A DNA stretch of 64,000 bases. Origin: Durusdinium trenchii (lineage: Eukaryota > Sar > Dinophyceae > Suessiales > Symbiodiniaceae). This document shows positions 12,854 through 27,800 of the stretch, in pieces. The stretch is from contig CAXAMN010004158.1 in NCBI GenBank assembly GCA_963970005.1, forward strand, positions 209,046 to 273,045, written 5' to 3'. The number at the start of each line of letters is the position of its first letter. Position 1 is the stretch's first letter. The notes beneath the pieces are model-generated. The model searched no databases, was not told the DNA's origin, and was given only the letters and a program-made list of their open reading frames with translations. The position numbers and the translations under genes were made by a program.

Positions 12854-15800
12854 GTGAGTGTCCGGGACGAAAGCTGAAGCGTTTGTTTTGGCCAACAATG
12901 GAACGTTGCTCAATTTTGTTTCCCCACCTGTCAGGTGAGGGTTGTTAGATTTATTGCAGGATGGCAGTGTTTCCCGCTGGTAGGAACACACAACCACAAA
13001 GACATATATTTCCAGCACACGGCCACAACACTCAACCACACCACCACAATCACAGCACACAACCCGAGGACCCACAAACAAAGACCAGAACCACAAAACT
13101 CACGACCATGGCAACATGCTCCTCACCATGGCATGAAGACAAATGATGGAAATGTCATGGTGGGGATCACTCGAAGTAGAGTATGTTTGTTCGCTGGGTA
13201 TGGCGCGGTTGCCTGGGTACTGTGCTTTGATGATCTACAACAAGTTTGGAGTGCTTGCTGGATATCCTTGGAGCCCGAGAAGCAGGAAACTATCAGTTTC
13301 CCTGCTCATAGGTATCAATATGTATCGATATAGGTTGATATATGTATCGCAGCTGAAGGCTTTTGTCGGTTTCATGTTCAAGACTTTTCTACTCAGCCAC
13401 ATGGAAAAACTATATATATAAGCATCAACAATACCATGTAACAAATTGACCATGTAATCTGTACTGTCGTTTTTGTTTTATATTGTAGTTTTTTGTTCTG
13501 ACAGTTGGTGCTTTCAAATCTGAATTTAATTGGTATTATGTGCCTGCCACAGTTGGTGCAGTAGCTGAGTTCATATTGTAGCAACTGGCCCATCAACAAA
13601 GCCTAATCCTCGTGATTTCGGAATCACTGTCCTTACCAAAGGTCGCTGCTGGACATCAGCATCTACTGGCTTTTGTGTAAACTCAAAGGGGCTCTTTTGT
13701 TCCGCGGGACAACGATATGAATTGGGTCCAAGCCTTTGATGATGTAATTAAAGGTGTCTATGGTCGACGAGTTCAACCCATGTTTGGTATGAATCCAGGG
13801 CCGTCCACATTCCCCAAGAGGGATTCTAAAACTTCCAAAAGTATCCCTTACCCCTTGCCAGTAGCGGCTTCATCCACGATAAATCAAATGTTCCACCCAG
13901 ACGTCATGTGTTTGGGCACCAGTGGTTTGGCGAATGAATTCCATGTTGAGGCCTCGAGATGCCATGAAACTCCCCTTGGTGTCTTCTGGGATCTTTGGCT
14001 GGCTTCGTGCCAGCTTGGGCTTCAGGAAGCGAGGGCGAGGGGCGGAGATTGTTCAGAACTGGGAAACTGTTTCGGTCGGAAGAAGAGCTCAAAGCAACAC
14101 CACTTAGTCGATTTGAGTGGAGTATCCCTCAGCGCCGAGCGCTCTTCGATACTAGAAAAAAGAGTCAGATGTTGCGATAACAGGTTTCTGGACATCCAGG
14201 AAGGCTGCTTTTGAGCATCCATGTCAATGGCAGTTTTCATCAATTCTGGACCGGTTTGTGAAGACTAAGACTGACTGAATCCCCTGTGACCTGAAAATCA
14301 CCCCCAGATACCTCCTTGGAGACCCTCCTTGGAGTCGGGACGTCCTGTCCAGTGGCCCATTTCGCTCCGCGAGTTCGCCGCTTGGCGCTCTGCTGGGCGC
14401 TGGGTTTTGGAGGCTCAATGATGCAATGCCAGTGGGCATGGACCAGATCATGCTTCTTGAGTTCACCCATTTCGGAATGAAAGCCACTCGTCATAATTTT
14501 CAGAAGGTCGGCGCTTCTTTTTTTCGCTCAGCTCGTGGTTTGCTGTTTTTTTTGTCGTTGCTCAGGAGACAGCCTGGGGACTAAAGATGAAGACCTGCAT
14601 TCCAAGTGTTTAGACTGGGTGGACACGGTGGGAATGGTTGGAGCATTTTTGGGCCTGTTGATAGCAGAAGTGGCGGGCAACCATCCAAATCTGCCATTTG
14701 TCAGCCAATGACACAGCTTTAATATGCTTTAATGATTTTAGTTGCAAAGTCAAAGCCAACAAACACCTACTATATATAAAGCGTGAACAAAAACATGACG
14801 GAACACACAAAAAAGATACAAACCTAGCGCCTAGCTCCTTAATGTTCCTTGTGATAGTGATCGATAGTGATCATTAGGGATGCAGTGATGGGTTGGAGGA
14901 TTCTCAATCCTGAGGCCATGTTCGGGATTGGTCTGCCTGCCACGATGATTTTGGCTCCACTGCACTCCACTGCGACACATGCCACGGATGACTTGCTGGG
15001 CCAAATCAGCAACTTGGCCGAGAGATAATGAACACTGCGAAATCAAAGGCACACTGCAACAAGGACAGGGGCTCCTGGCCTTACTGCTAGTAACAAGGAC
15101 GCTACTAGGGGCTNNNNNNNNNNAGGGGCTCCTGGCCTTACTGCTAGTAACAAGGACGCTACTAGGGGCTGCTGGCCTTACTGCTAGTAACAAGGACACT
15201 ACTAGGGGCTCCTGGCCTCACTACCAGTATGGCCCGGGAAGGTAGTTCTAACTACCTTCATGAGAACAAAACCGGACCCGAAGGGACCAAGTCAGACCAA
15301 TGGAGGGTGGCTAGGGTACTGGGAGGTTTTTCAGTCTCCATTCTCCCGAATAAGCTCAATTGACCTAGTAGTTGCTTCAAGTATGGTCCATTTTGAGCTA
15401 GAGTACTGGGACCCTTGCAAAACGGGTGCTTTCCACTTCAGAACCGCTGCTTTCTACTTCGTCTCACGAGCTTCTTTGTCCGTCCGTCCTTCACTGCGTG
15501 TCCGAGGTTTGGGCGATGGGGCAGAAGCGTGGATTCTGTGGGCGCACGTGGCCTTTGTCCCTCGGCGCCGTCCGAGGAAAGCACCGCGCTCGGCGCAAAG
15601 GAAAAGCCGGTCTACCTGTTTGCAGGGGACCCTGCAGTTGATTCGATCCGGGGAAGAGTGGATGTAGATTTGCATTTCTGAGAGGCGTCTTAGACCGGTA
15701 TAGATATATGCATATGCTGTAACTAGATCATGTTCAGATATGTTCAGCATTTGGTCAGGTGTTTTGGAGTCTGTTGTCATTCCAAAACGGCTGTCGGTAC

Positions 15801-18800
15801 CAGGATTTTCAGGCTTTTTCCGATGCTGCTCGAGTTGCTGTGCCTGGTGGTTCGAACGGCGGTTCGACTCACGGTTCGCCTCTCGCGCAGGTCGATGGGT
15901 GTTCAAATCATTCCCTAGGGATGCAGTCGTGCCTTCTCAGGTTCGGTACGACTGGACCCGACGGCATGACCTACACAAGGTTCGTGTCGAACACATCACC
16001 TGAGAAGGTACGACTGGATCCCTATAGGGACTGAGGTCCTTAAGAGGGATGAACTTGTCCCGGAGGGATGGACTTCAAACAGTCTGGCTAATTCAGGGAG
16101 TAGCTGGGTCGACCTTTGTTGTGTCTCATGTGTCTCGAACGGTTATCCGCATGGGTCCGTAAATTGCTCATTGCTCAATGATGTGTGCATGTTGGACATG
16201 ACTCTTCTTGGCGGATTGCAGTTGTGTTTTTGAGAAGAAAAATCAGGGAAGATTCAATCTACAGGGAGAGATGCGCGCTATACTATGACATCTATGTATA
16301 GCAATTGGAATGGAGGCCGACCATATAAAAAGGCCAGTTGCAAGATTTGGTTTGTGGATCCAAGATCAGGATATCGTGTGGAGGTTTCAAGGGCTCTTAG
16401 CCATTGCAATGGCGTTGGTGTTCAGAGATCCTGGCAGCCCGAGTAGAGCATTCTAAAGTACACACACTACAAACATGAACCAGCATCACCCACGTCGGGT
16501 GGTGATTAGATGAAAACTACATAACCACTCTTTGGGTTGTGCTGGAACATGGAATTAGATGTTTGCCGCAGCATGGTTTCCTCCATGGGATGAGAATCCA
16601 CAGAACAGATCACCTGAGCTAGGTCTCAGGGGTTTTGTTTCGAGTTCTCATGTTTTCAGGCTTTTGGACTGGAGATCCTTATGTTCCTTTGCTGACTGGC
16701 TCAGGTGTGGTATGTGGTACTGCTGGTACTCTACCTAGCCCCTCGCCTGCCAGTTGCAGGAGGAAACGCAGAACCTGAGAATCTGATCCCAGGTTGAGAG
16801 GTGGTTCACCCAGCATATGTTGTATCGTCCAACGTTTGACACCTCCAAACCGGTGCGAAAAGCAGGTGGCTGGCTGGACATGACACCTCACAGAGGCGAA
16901 CTCTGTTAAACAACGATGTGTGGTGTTTTCACATCGTTTTACGGATTCAAAAGTTGTTTGGCATGTGATTGCAGGATGTTTGAAACAACCCCCAACAGAT
17001 GAAACCGTTTTGATTCCTTCGGCAGATATACGGGGTTGTTTGGGAGGTGCTGTCGAGGAGTCGAGGGTCTCTATCTACCGCATCGCTTCGCTCAAGAATC
17101 GAAGCTTAAAGGATTCCCAGCTAGCCGATGAAACCACATGAAACCAACAAAACCCAGGATTCTGAGCGTTCCTAGCATAGCTGTCTTTGGATAGTCCTCG
17201 AATCAAGCGTGAAAACCACTGTATGAGATGGTCTGAAATTGGACCAGCCTGCTTCTTCATCACTTGTTGATCCAGTACTGAGAGTTGTCCGACGTATACC
17301 TGGTACATGGAAGTTTCCAGCGACCGGATGGTCCGGGTCGCCAATGTGAAGGATGTTTGGAAGTCAAGCACTTGTGTCATATACTTCTTCCCCGCTTCGG
17401 AAGATTTGTTCAGTCAGGGAGCTGGGGACCATCAAGGGAGGTGTCACATCAACCCATCGATCAGGAGTAGCAGTATCGAAATCCGCACCTATAGTCGTTG
17501 GAAATGACCCCGGTTGACAATTTTGTTTGGGAAGGGTGCCCAAACCACCATCCAGGTCAGTTCAGAAGGCTTCAAAGGCTCAACCAGGAGATCAGGGCGC
17601 CCCAAAAAAAGGAGAGGTTTGGTCAGTGCCATGCGGAGCGGTCTATCCTAACCTCCGGTCGCATTCCGATGAATTTCCAAACATTTCCATTCACCCCAGT
17701 ATCACCTCATACCACCTCATGTTACCTGATTTGCAGTGATGAAGTCTTTTTCTCGACCAGACTGAGGTTTGGCACGTGCAGCGGAGCCAATTTCGTCAAA
17801 GGCGCAGCTGCTGCTGGGCAAGAAGAAGGATCCAACTAACCTTGAACCTGGAGCAGTGCGGTTGATGGAAAACATCCTGCACCACCCCACCAGTGCAGCT
17901 GGCAAGGGTCATGAAGCAACCCCGCCCCGTCATTCAATGTTGGTGCCACGCGTTTGACTTGCGTAGGTGGTGCAGGATTTCGGCCAATGCAACTTGTTTT
18001 GTTCATTGTGTTTTTCTTTTGTCACTGTGGTGCTCCCAATTTTCAAAGAGGGAGAACGCGGGCCACAAGAATATTGTGCACACAGCAGGATTTTGGCCAC
18101 CAACAGTGATTATCAGACTGGATGTTTGGTGCAACTGTTTGAAGTAATGTTTGTTCTCAAAGACGACAGAAGACGAAGGGCTCCAGAATGCTCCAGAAGC
18201 TTCTCTTGGTGGTTTGCTTCTCTTGCATCGAGGATGTAGTGGTAGTATCACAGCTTTGCATCCTGAAGAGTCTAGACTTGAGCCCTGCGTAGCATCAAAC
18301 CATTGCGCCATGTGAGGAATCCAATATATAGTTTAAGTCTCACATGGGCTTGCAAAGATGCAGTTGAAGTGACGATGGATGCGGGTGTTCCAAGTAAAGA
18401 ACCCAAGTGATCACTAGATAGCTGAAGGTCCTTTGTTAACTGAATGTTCATGAACCCATGTTTAGTTACGTTGTCGTGCAAATATCCAATTAATATATAT
18501 TTGTTCAATATGTTTTGTTGCCCTTAGAAGTTTACAAACCTAACCTAGTGGTAACCTACCTGTAGCAGCGGGTTCCTTCCCATGAGAGCATTTCCATGTG
18601 CCGACCTGATTTTGTTTGTTCGGAAAACGACGCCCTAAGGCTGGCTTCAATCTCTGCAAGAGCCAATGTCCACAAGCCTATTGGTGGAAGGCACACCCCG
18701 GTGGAGACATAGCAGTGAGAAGAACGCAGACATAGCATCCCTAACGGCAAGCGACCAGAGGCGACAAGAAACCAAAAAAAAAAAAAAAAAAAAACACAGC

Positions 18801-21800
18801 ATGGTGTCATGCAGACACTTCAGTCCCAGGTTTGCAGCGGCGCTTGACCAAAGTTGATTCTTGGAAAAGGATTTCTGTACGATAGGACTACGTGCGAACA
18901 AAGTTGGGAACTCCGGAGGTGGACCTCCACGCTCTTGTATGTTCTACTCCCCCTGCCCCGACCACGACACGTTCGTTGCCCCGGAATCGTCTCTTCAAAT
19001 GGATGATTGTTTCCACCTAAACGCCTTTTTTCGGAATGTACTTTCCACACGGTTCATCAGCAGGGCTCAGCAGAAGTCAGTATACGCAGGATTCATCGTA
19101 TTTGCCCCCCCAAAGATGTTGAGTTTCATGATGTCTGGAGGCAAAACATGTCGATGACACAAGAAGTCCGACGAAATGTTACAGCAAAAACCATGTCATC
19201 GGGTCACATAGTCACACATAGTCATATACCATCTTTTTAAGCAAAAATGGTTGACTAGTCCTGCCTTCTTCGGTCCAGATGTTGTCCTGCCACTCCAGGC
19301 ATCCCGGAGGTCGGTCGCACGGAGGAAAGCTTGGCGACTTGACCCAGTCGTGGTGAGTCGTTGGGTCGGTCCATCAGTCATGGTGGTGGGTGACCCCGGG
19401 AGACCTGTTCCCACCCAACATCGAACACAAGAGACTACATGAGGCGAATTACGCAGGTCAATCTATACCAGGCCCCCAGCTGAAACGGACCCACCAGCTG
19501 ATAACAAGGTATCAGATACGGACCAGGTATCAAGGCTGCCGGGCAAGAGAGTCTTTCAACAGTTATGGGCACTATAGAGTATTCCAAATTCATGCGGCTT
19601 AAAAGGGTTCTGAATGTCTTCAAGTCTTGCACCTGTCGAGCACCCAATAGGTGGTCTCCACGCAGAAATCGACCTGTCGATTCAGTACTGGAACCAGCAA
19701 TGAGGCCCTACATCTGTGCTACTGACTGAGGCCCACTTTTTCCATGAGATCTTCGGGAAGCCTGTGGTGAAAGCTGCCAGCTTCGTCCGAGACACCTCCT
19801 CGCTGGAGCCACTCTTGGAGGCGCTTGAAAAATGCATGGGCCATCCACTCAATTATGACCCCTGCAGAAAACAACATGGAAGACAAACATGTCCTCTACA
19901 ACCCGACGTGGTTTTGGGGGTGGTCCTTTGCGGTCCTGTGCAGGAGGGTATTCCAATGGGTGATAAACGCTACGTATATATATATATATATAAATCAACA
20001 ATTTATTCCACCTGAATCGAGGTGATGGCACCAAAATCCCAGCATCGCCCTGATGCGTGTTACTTTTTCTGGTCGCGAGGAGCGGTCTTTCTTTCGCGGC
20101 TCCACACGCAATTTTCAGATTGTTTGCTCGCTTTTTATTGGATTTTTACGTCCCTGCAATCGTTTTCTCGGATTCATCGACTAGTCCTCTTGGTGCACAT
20201 GGGTTTCTACGGTGCACATCGTCCAGCTGCCAGGAGCGCAATGCGCTCTCAGAAGAGTTGGCTGAGAAGGACCCCACCTGTGGGAAGACGGGACCGGACT
20301 CTGGGCACCAGGGCTTTGTGGATGGCGTAAGCCAGTTCTGGTGCAGATTATTGAGGTTGCCAAGAGTTTATCGACGGTCTTCTGGAGTTGATCTGTCAAG
20401 ACTTTTAATTATATACTATGTGTTTCTCCAGCCTGAGTGTCACCTGTGTGAAATCTTTAGGGGGACAAAAAGCAACAATGATCTTCACAAAGGGTATTAC
20501 CTCCGGATAGGACTGCTTGTTCGCATCCCTACTGTATTTGATTCATATATAGGAAGAGGGTAAGACATTACTATTCATAGGGGACACTTGCCAAAATCAT
20601 ATGTCGACATGATGTGGTTGATGAGAAGCATTTACCCATAGGCTAGATAGTGGCTAGACCAATGGCCTACGAAGTGAATAAACAAACATGACAAAAGCAC
20701 ACTTGCCAAGACATTCCACATTTTGTGACAAGCCCCTAGGGATCCAGTCGTACTTTCTCAGAAGATGATTGGAGACTATTTATGTAGGCGCCAGGAGGGC
20801 CCAGTCGTACCGAACCTGAGGTTCGGTATGTGGATCCCTAGGGAGCCAGGAGATCCTTCATTTTACCCATATCCTTCACAAGCCAAGAGTTTGCCAAATG
20901 TTGATGGTTTCCGGGTGACCTGTTTTGCACCAAAATTGGTCTCCAACCAACCCAGATGTCCCTCAAACCTGGCGTGTGCCGCCGGCCGTGGCCGGCCATG
21001 GCCCTGGAAGGCGTGTGCGCCAGAGCACGCGGAGCACGTGACTCGGATGCTGCGCTGCTTTTCAAGGTCGTTTCAGCAGATGTTTTGGTTCAGGGAAGAC
21101 CTCTCATCACATCCTGAAAGGCAGGAATAGTGGAGATACACTCCCTGGAACTAACATGGAAGTGGATGCCCATGGACCCGAAAGGAAGACCATGAAATCC
21201 ACGAACCAAACAGGTGCCATCCATCCACGTAACCATGTGAATTTCAGGGAGAGTAAGTGGATCACGCACAGGAACCCTGCAAAACCTGTCGTGTTCTGTT
21301 CCTTTTTCCTCGATTTCTTCCCCCCTTATTGAACGGCATGGCTACAGTGCGGCGGATCCTCCGGTCGGTGTTCCTGCGGACTGGTGCTTCGTTCAGAAAC
21401 ACGAAGGACATCCGCAAAGCAACTGGAAGAAACCAGCGATTCTAACATGAAAGTCAGATGTGTGTGCATTGCTTGACATATTCCGAGGAGGATGAACAAG
21501 TCCTTTGGTCCGAGAATTGAGGCCTTTGCACACCCCAAAAACCTCGGTACTTTGCTCAGAATCCATCCCATCCCACTGAATTGAATACAGCTTGGGGCCC
21601 TGCCTTTTGGTGCCTTTTCTGCTTCAATTGCAGACCACCACTCGACGGGGCCCGGCAGCAGGTCCAAAGGGTCGAAGAAACCAACGACCTCGATGAACCG
21701 ACCATCCAGGACCACATCCGCCCGTCGGCTGGGTGAAGCCGGGAGAGTTCACCTGGTTTCAAGTGGTTTCCACCATGTGAGGTACCGCAAGAAAGCTCCG

Positions 21801-24800
21801 CAAAATCAAGACACCTCCGCGATTCAATCGTTTAACTCGTTGCACAGCGAGTTAACGTCGTCTAAGTCATTCTTCAGAGCCAACAAAATCTCGACAGTGA
21901 CCGCATACAAATCCGGAGCTTTCCATTCTCTTTCCCCATCCTGTTCTGCGCCGCAAAGCGGCGCCTGTCAACACCGCACCCTTGAGGCAGTTGAGGTGGA
22001 AGCGCTTGAGCAGCGCTACAACATGGCGGCAAGGGAAGTGGAGCAGCTGGCAGAACAAATCTTCAGTCACTCGGCACCTGCTGCCATGGGTGAGACATCT
22101 CCCAGTGGACCTGGAGGAACTTCCTCCAGGTCCCGTGGGGTGAGACCTGGCGTTTGGAAGCTGCGCACTTGGTGTCATCACAACAGCCTTCCGACAGACT
22201 CTCTCAGTGAGGGGTCGGCCGTCCCCGTTCGCCCCGTTGAGGACGAAGGCGGTCGCACATCGGCCGGTAAACCGTCTGAAAACACCGGTGTTGCACGGTG
22301 CTGCTCGACCGGAGGCCATCGCTATTCCAGCTTGACCTGGACCCAACCTGGGAACATACTCCTGAAAATGGGGCCCCAGTCGTACCTGCTTGATGTCCAG
22401 ATCACGTCCCATTTTCTAGGGTGGAGTGTTCAGGATCTTCACTTTCCCTTGCCGCAAAAAAGCCAACGCTGCAACACTTGCCAAGTACTCCCGGCACACA
22501 TTGGGGTAGTTGAAAAGGGAGTCGAGTCAAAGGGTCGGCATATTTGGATCTTCCGACCATGCCAGCATGTTTGTCTTTTGACATGGCTAATCCATGATGT
22601 TCAATGGAATCAAAAGGCAAAACATGTTGCACTAGAAGCTAGCATCTAGAACATTCTAGAACCTCTTCTGAAGGGCAGAAGCAACAAGTAATCAACATCA
22701 AATCTCTTATTTTTCCATGATTTGCTCACAAACATGAGTCCCTGAACCCTCCGTCGTAGCAGAAAAAAGTGACAGAAGAAAACACTGCACATCATCAAAA
22801 AAAGCGTTCATGCCTTGAAAAAGCGTACCACTGAAAGTCAGGTGTAGCTTCATTCCACCTTGTGTGGTCTTCAAGTCCATTCCCCTGCCACATGCTGGCA
22901 CCCATCCCATGCACACACAACACACGCTCACACACTACGAAGCGGCAGCCAGCAACCCCTTTCTTTGATCTTCAGTATCAACATAAAAGATTTACTTAAA
23001 AAACAATCCGCCACTTTTTAAAATTGCACCCGGGTTGCGGGAATTTGCGCCCAAGTTGCGGGCACGCTTAGTGGAAAAATTGTTGTAAAGCACGCCCAGA
23101 AGGTTAGAACCAAACCTTTGTGGTTTCATTTGCACATACTAGGAGAGGTCATATAGGATTTCCACCCGGTCCATAGGGCCCCCAAAGGCCCACAAGGGTT
23201 GATAAGGACACTGGTCAGGAACCAGTAGGCTTTAGAATTTACAACACCAAAAAGCGCTCATATGTCCTGAAAAGTGTACATACCCTCAATTAACGCTCAA
23301 ACTTCCAATAAGTGCTCCAAACCACGGTTCGCCAGAAATAAGTGTTACAAAGGATGCTTCAGGTCTTCTAATTCTAAGCTCGGTCTTTGGGACCCTGAGC
23401 TGCTCATAAGTCCCGCTCCACCGACCCCCAAACGGCTCCACCGACCCCGCAGGTTCTCCCAGCTACGCCTCCGACGCGGCCTTCGTCACCTTCCGCGACC
23501 GGCGCCACGCGGAGTTCGCCCGGCGGCTGAAGTACAGCGAGAGCCGCTCGGGTGGATCCGGCCCCGTTCGTGGCGGAGACATCGGAACCCGAACAGGGAT
23601 GGACCGGATGGATGAAGGGGGGCATGTACGACGAGGAGGTGTTCATTCTTGTTTGTTTGGTGACAGTTGTGAGGATGTTATGAAAGCGATGTTAGATTTT
23701 AGTGGTTTGATATGTTTGGATGTTTGATGATGGATGACGTGGCATGATGCATGATCGTTTGATTGCTGAGTATGGGTTCATGCTTTCTTTTGGACAGCAG
23801 ATAGGACCTTCGGAAAGGAAGGCAACTTACACCATGTTGCACCTGCTAGGAAACAGATATGAAACAGATATACGCTGTCCCTTGCTGGAATTGAGCGTGA
23901 TGTGTCACAGTTCAGTTCATTTTATCAATCATGTTGCAGCAGCACATTACAAGATATCGATCTCTATCATGGCTTGCCAAGTGAACTTGGCCATGCAAAA
24001 ACCCAGGGTTTCGTGTGACTGTCCCTTTCACACATCGCACCGAACTTTACAGAATGATCTGTGGTTCTTGCACTCAACAGATCAACATTTGGAGATGGAA
24101 TCTTAGAAGCTTCCTGTATACCTTAGGGCCCTAGGGCTTCATTGAACGCAACAACGCTCATTTAACGAAGCCAGAAGTCTTTCTTTTTAACACCGCGGGC
24201 GGCGTTGACGCACCATCCACCGGCCCAGCACCAAGCACCAAGCACCTCGCCTGCTGCAGATCCCAACGTCTATGCCGTCAGTATGGCGCCGGCGCCCTGG
24301 GATGTGAACTTCGGCAGCTTCAGTCAGGAGACCCGGAACACCTGGGAGAGGTAACCAGATGTAGCCAGTGACCGGGACCATAGAACCGGAACACCTGGTA
24401 CCAGACTGGCTTGCGTATAGTAAAAGCATGTATCCTTCAGCCATTCCTGTGCAGGTATCTGAGAATCATGGGCCCAAAAGTTAGACAGCAATGGCATGGT
24501 CTCTTTGCACGCTTGCGGACAGTGTCGCGACACGGCGCGATGCGCAGCGACGCGGCGGCACCCGGAGCCGATCCGCTCCGTCGTTTTTTTGCCGGAAGAA
24601 AGAACCGGCGCTGCAGCCTATGGTTCATTGGTACCTGCAATAGAAGCTTTGACTAACAAGTTGAAGGTAAATGAGTGTTCAGCTCAAGACATGGGAGAGC
24701 GAGCTCCTAGATGTTCCCAAGCGACCCCCTGGTGAGGGGGCTTCTCACTTCTGGTTTTGGGGATGTGGTACCATGGTGTGAGCTCCATCGAGAATGGCTG

Positions 24801-27800
24801 GACACTGAGTTGGAATCGACTCTTTGTTCATTGTTGTTCCTTTGGATATTGGTGCCCACAGGTCACTGCAGTGTCGCAGAGGGCCGTGTATTACATGAGC
24901 GAACGAGCGTTGGCCGCCTGTCTCTGGACCATTTTCACCCGAGCCCCACACAGACCCCACCCAAACCCCAAAACGAACGAGAGTGCCGCTGGGTTTTTTG
25001 ACCCTGTTGCCTTCCCTCAGTCGACCTTGTTGCCTTGGGATGACATGTTCGACCTGTTCCAACTCATCATCGAGCATTTACCGACCTTCCTTTCATTCCA
25101 CTTTCAGAGTCGGCCGCTCCAGCTTGAATCGAGTCCGTTCGTTCGTCTCTAGAGACCCCGTGTTCCATCTCGTCGCACCTTTCCAGGAGACGGCCAACCT
25201 CTCGAAAGGCAAAGCCCTTCTGGGTCGAATCTTGGCATCGTGGAAGCAAATGGCAAGCTTTGACATACGACTCGGCTTGTTCCACAGACGTTGTTTTATT
25301 CAGACTGCTTACTATATAATTGTGTTGCTAGCATTTGCTAGCAGATTTCATGTGTAATTCCAGGAATTCATGTGTCATCTCATATGTATACATCCAAGGA
25401 GAGCGAAGTGATGCAAGTTGCAAGAAACACATCCAGCTGTTTCAGCTGTTCAGGAAGATTGAGGAAGATGTCAACTTGGTTCCTTTATGGCTGGATGGAT
25501 TGGCCGGTTGAATCTGAACTTGTATGAACTTGCCCAACAAGTCCGCAAGACTTTAACTGGATATTTGGCTGCCCTTCTGAAGTGAATTGCTCTACCCTGG
25601 ATTGTGATCCCAGGTTGCGGCTGTGTTCTTCGGCTTTCTTCCAGTGGTGATCTTTGGTTGCACCCAAGCCCGAGCAGAGCTCAGGACCAATTGCACCCTA
25701 AGCTGTTCGTTGGTCTCTCTAGTGCTGAAAGAAAGTCACTAAATCACAGCGAGGCAATCAAATGATCATGTCATTAGATATTTGTTTGTGCTTGTGTGTT
25801 TGAGTTTGACACTTGGTTTTATGTCGACTGTCTATGACTCTATGACAGCCTAGAATAGAGTATGATATGTATACAAAGCCCTCCATTTGCTCTGCTTGAT
25901 TTGCAGGGCACATCATTTGCTTGATGAGCAACAGTGGCTACACCAGGCTGTACTGGTTATTGCTTTGCTCAACAATGCCCCCTCCTTGGTATCGGGCGCT
26001 CAACAACTGGAGTCAGCCCATTTGTACGGAGTCAGCCAAACATTTACGCCACATTTGCACGGTCCCATATGTTCCCTCTTGCAGACACACCTCGATTTCA
26101 TCTTGGAACAGACCTGCAGAAATCACCAGAATTATATAGAATTATATTTACAGTACCCCAACACCAATGTAAGACTTCTTACCTTGTTTCATCGTCGGTG
26201 GTGACGGAGATGACGCTGGTGCCATCAAGGCTGACCCAACGTCTCCATAGAAAACGACCCAGTTCCACACATTGAAGCGTGTGATATCCTCAATATTGAT
26301 CCTCAACCACTGGATGATTGGTGTTTTCCAACAGATCCATCCAGCTTATTCACGAGGGAACTGGGAGCCTTCCGAGGATCGGTATCTCTTCGATGCTCTC
26401 GGTGGATTCCCTCTCACAGTTGCTTCCAGGCTTGAAGGACCGACCTGGGAGGCCGGAGCCCCCAGCGGACGTCCTGTGGACTGCCAATGGCGGCCAATGG
26501 ATCCCATTCATCGTCCAGAGCCAGTTTTTCTCAGACACTTCCGCCCCCCTTTCAGCCACGGCGAGTCCGGTGTTCGCCGGAGTCCCGGAGCTTGCAGGAG
26601 TGGTCGATGGAGTACACCTACTTGACGGCCGCCTGGGAGGCCTTGTGCCTGGGACGTGACTGTGACGCTCGATCGACGCTCGCAGGGAGGTCGACCGTTT
26701 TTGAGGAGATCGTCGACTCCAGGGAGGTCTCAAAGGTCAAAAGATCGGGGGCGAGCTGACTAGCTTGCACCAGTCGAAGGCGCGGATCGAAGGGTTTGTT
26801 GGGCGCGTGGTGGCTTGCCAGCAGAGCGGAGAGCGCCACCTGGAGTCACGTTTCGTCAGAAAGTGGGTACAGTCCTACTGAGTGGTACATGTTTTAAAAC
26901 CGAAGTTGGATCGAAGACGACCTGACATGTTCCCGTATCTCCTCGAGATCACTTGAAGGCAAAATGAAAAAACACACATGAAAAAGAGCTTGGTGTTCAG
27001 TGCGCCATTCGGGGACCAGCCAGCCAACCAAATTTGTTATTTTCCAATCGTTTATACCCACACCCATTCTTGAAAGGTAAGAAGTCGCGATCAAGCAATC
27101 AAGGTGGCAGCCCCGGCCATTCGGAACGTTTCGTTCCCCACCTTCTCGCAAGACTCGTAGACCACCGTCGCCGCCGTCCATACAGGACGACCGGACGACC
27201 ATTGCATGTCTCTCAGGTGGGGCACAAGCCTTCTATCGATGCTCATGGACTTAGTTCCCTGGATCCTGCAAGTCGTCTTCCGTCGCTTCTATCGCCTCCG
27301 CAGTGGCGTGAAATGCCAACAGAAGATCCAGTGGCGCGGCACAAACAGAAACGCCGCTGTGCCAAACAGGGTGGGTTGGAGGGAAGTGGGTGGAGGAGGG
27401 GTCGCTCTTTGGGGCTCTAAAACGATGTCTCTCGATCGAGCTGGTTTCCGAGCGACTTCGGTGGTGGTTTCGAGTGCCAAGGGCATACAACATGAAGTCA
27501 AGCAAGCTGTTTCCCTGGGACCCGACGGCGGTTCGTACCCGAACGAACATGAGACATGGACACACCATTTGGTACGACTGTGACCCATTTTCTGAGGTAC
27601 GAAATGAGACTTCTTGCAAGAGATTCACCACCCTCGGAGAATGCGTTACATCAATTGAAACTGAGCAAGCCAAGCCTGGCAGATGTTTGAAAGAAAGCGC
27701 TTTTTGCGCGAAAGCCCAGTCATGTATTATTTTGATTGATAAAAACCCTCCAAAAGAAGGGGTTTTGCAATCCAAACAGGACGGGGATATCAATTTGCAG

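Noticed and set aside
18774..18794. Poly(A) run as the tail of a processed pseudogene
   Set aside because: No coding-like or domain-bearing sequence directly upstream and no target duplication that I can see.
26598..26760. Open patch EWSMEYTYLTAAWEALCLG as a firm exon of the channel gene
   Set aside because: It starts in the right phase after an AG|G acceptor, but I cannot match it to the family's next segment, so it is mentioned only as possible.
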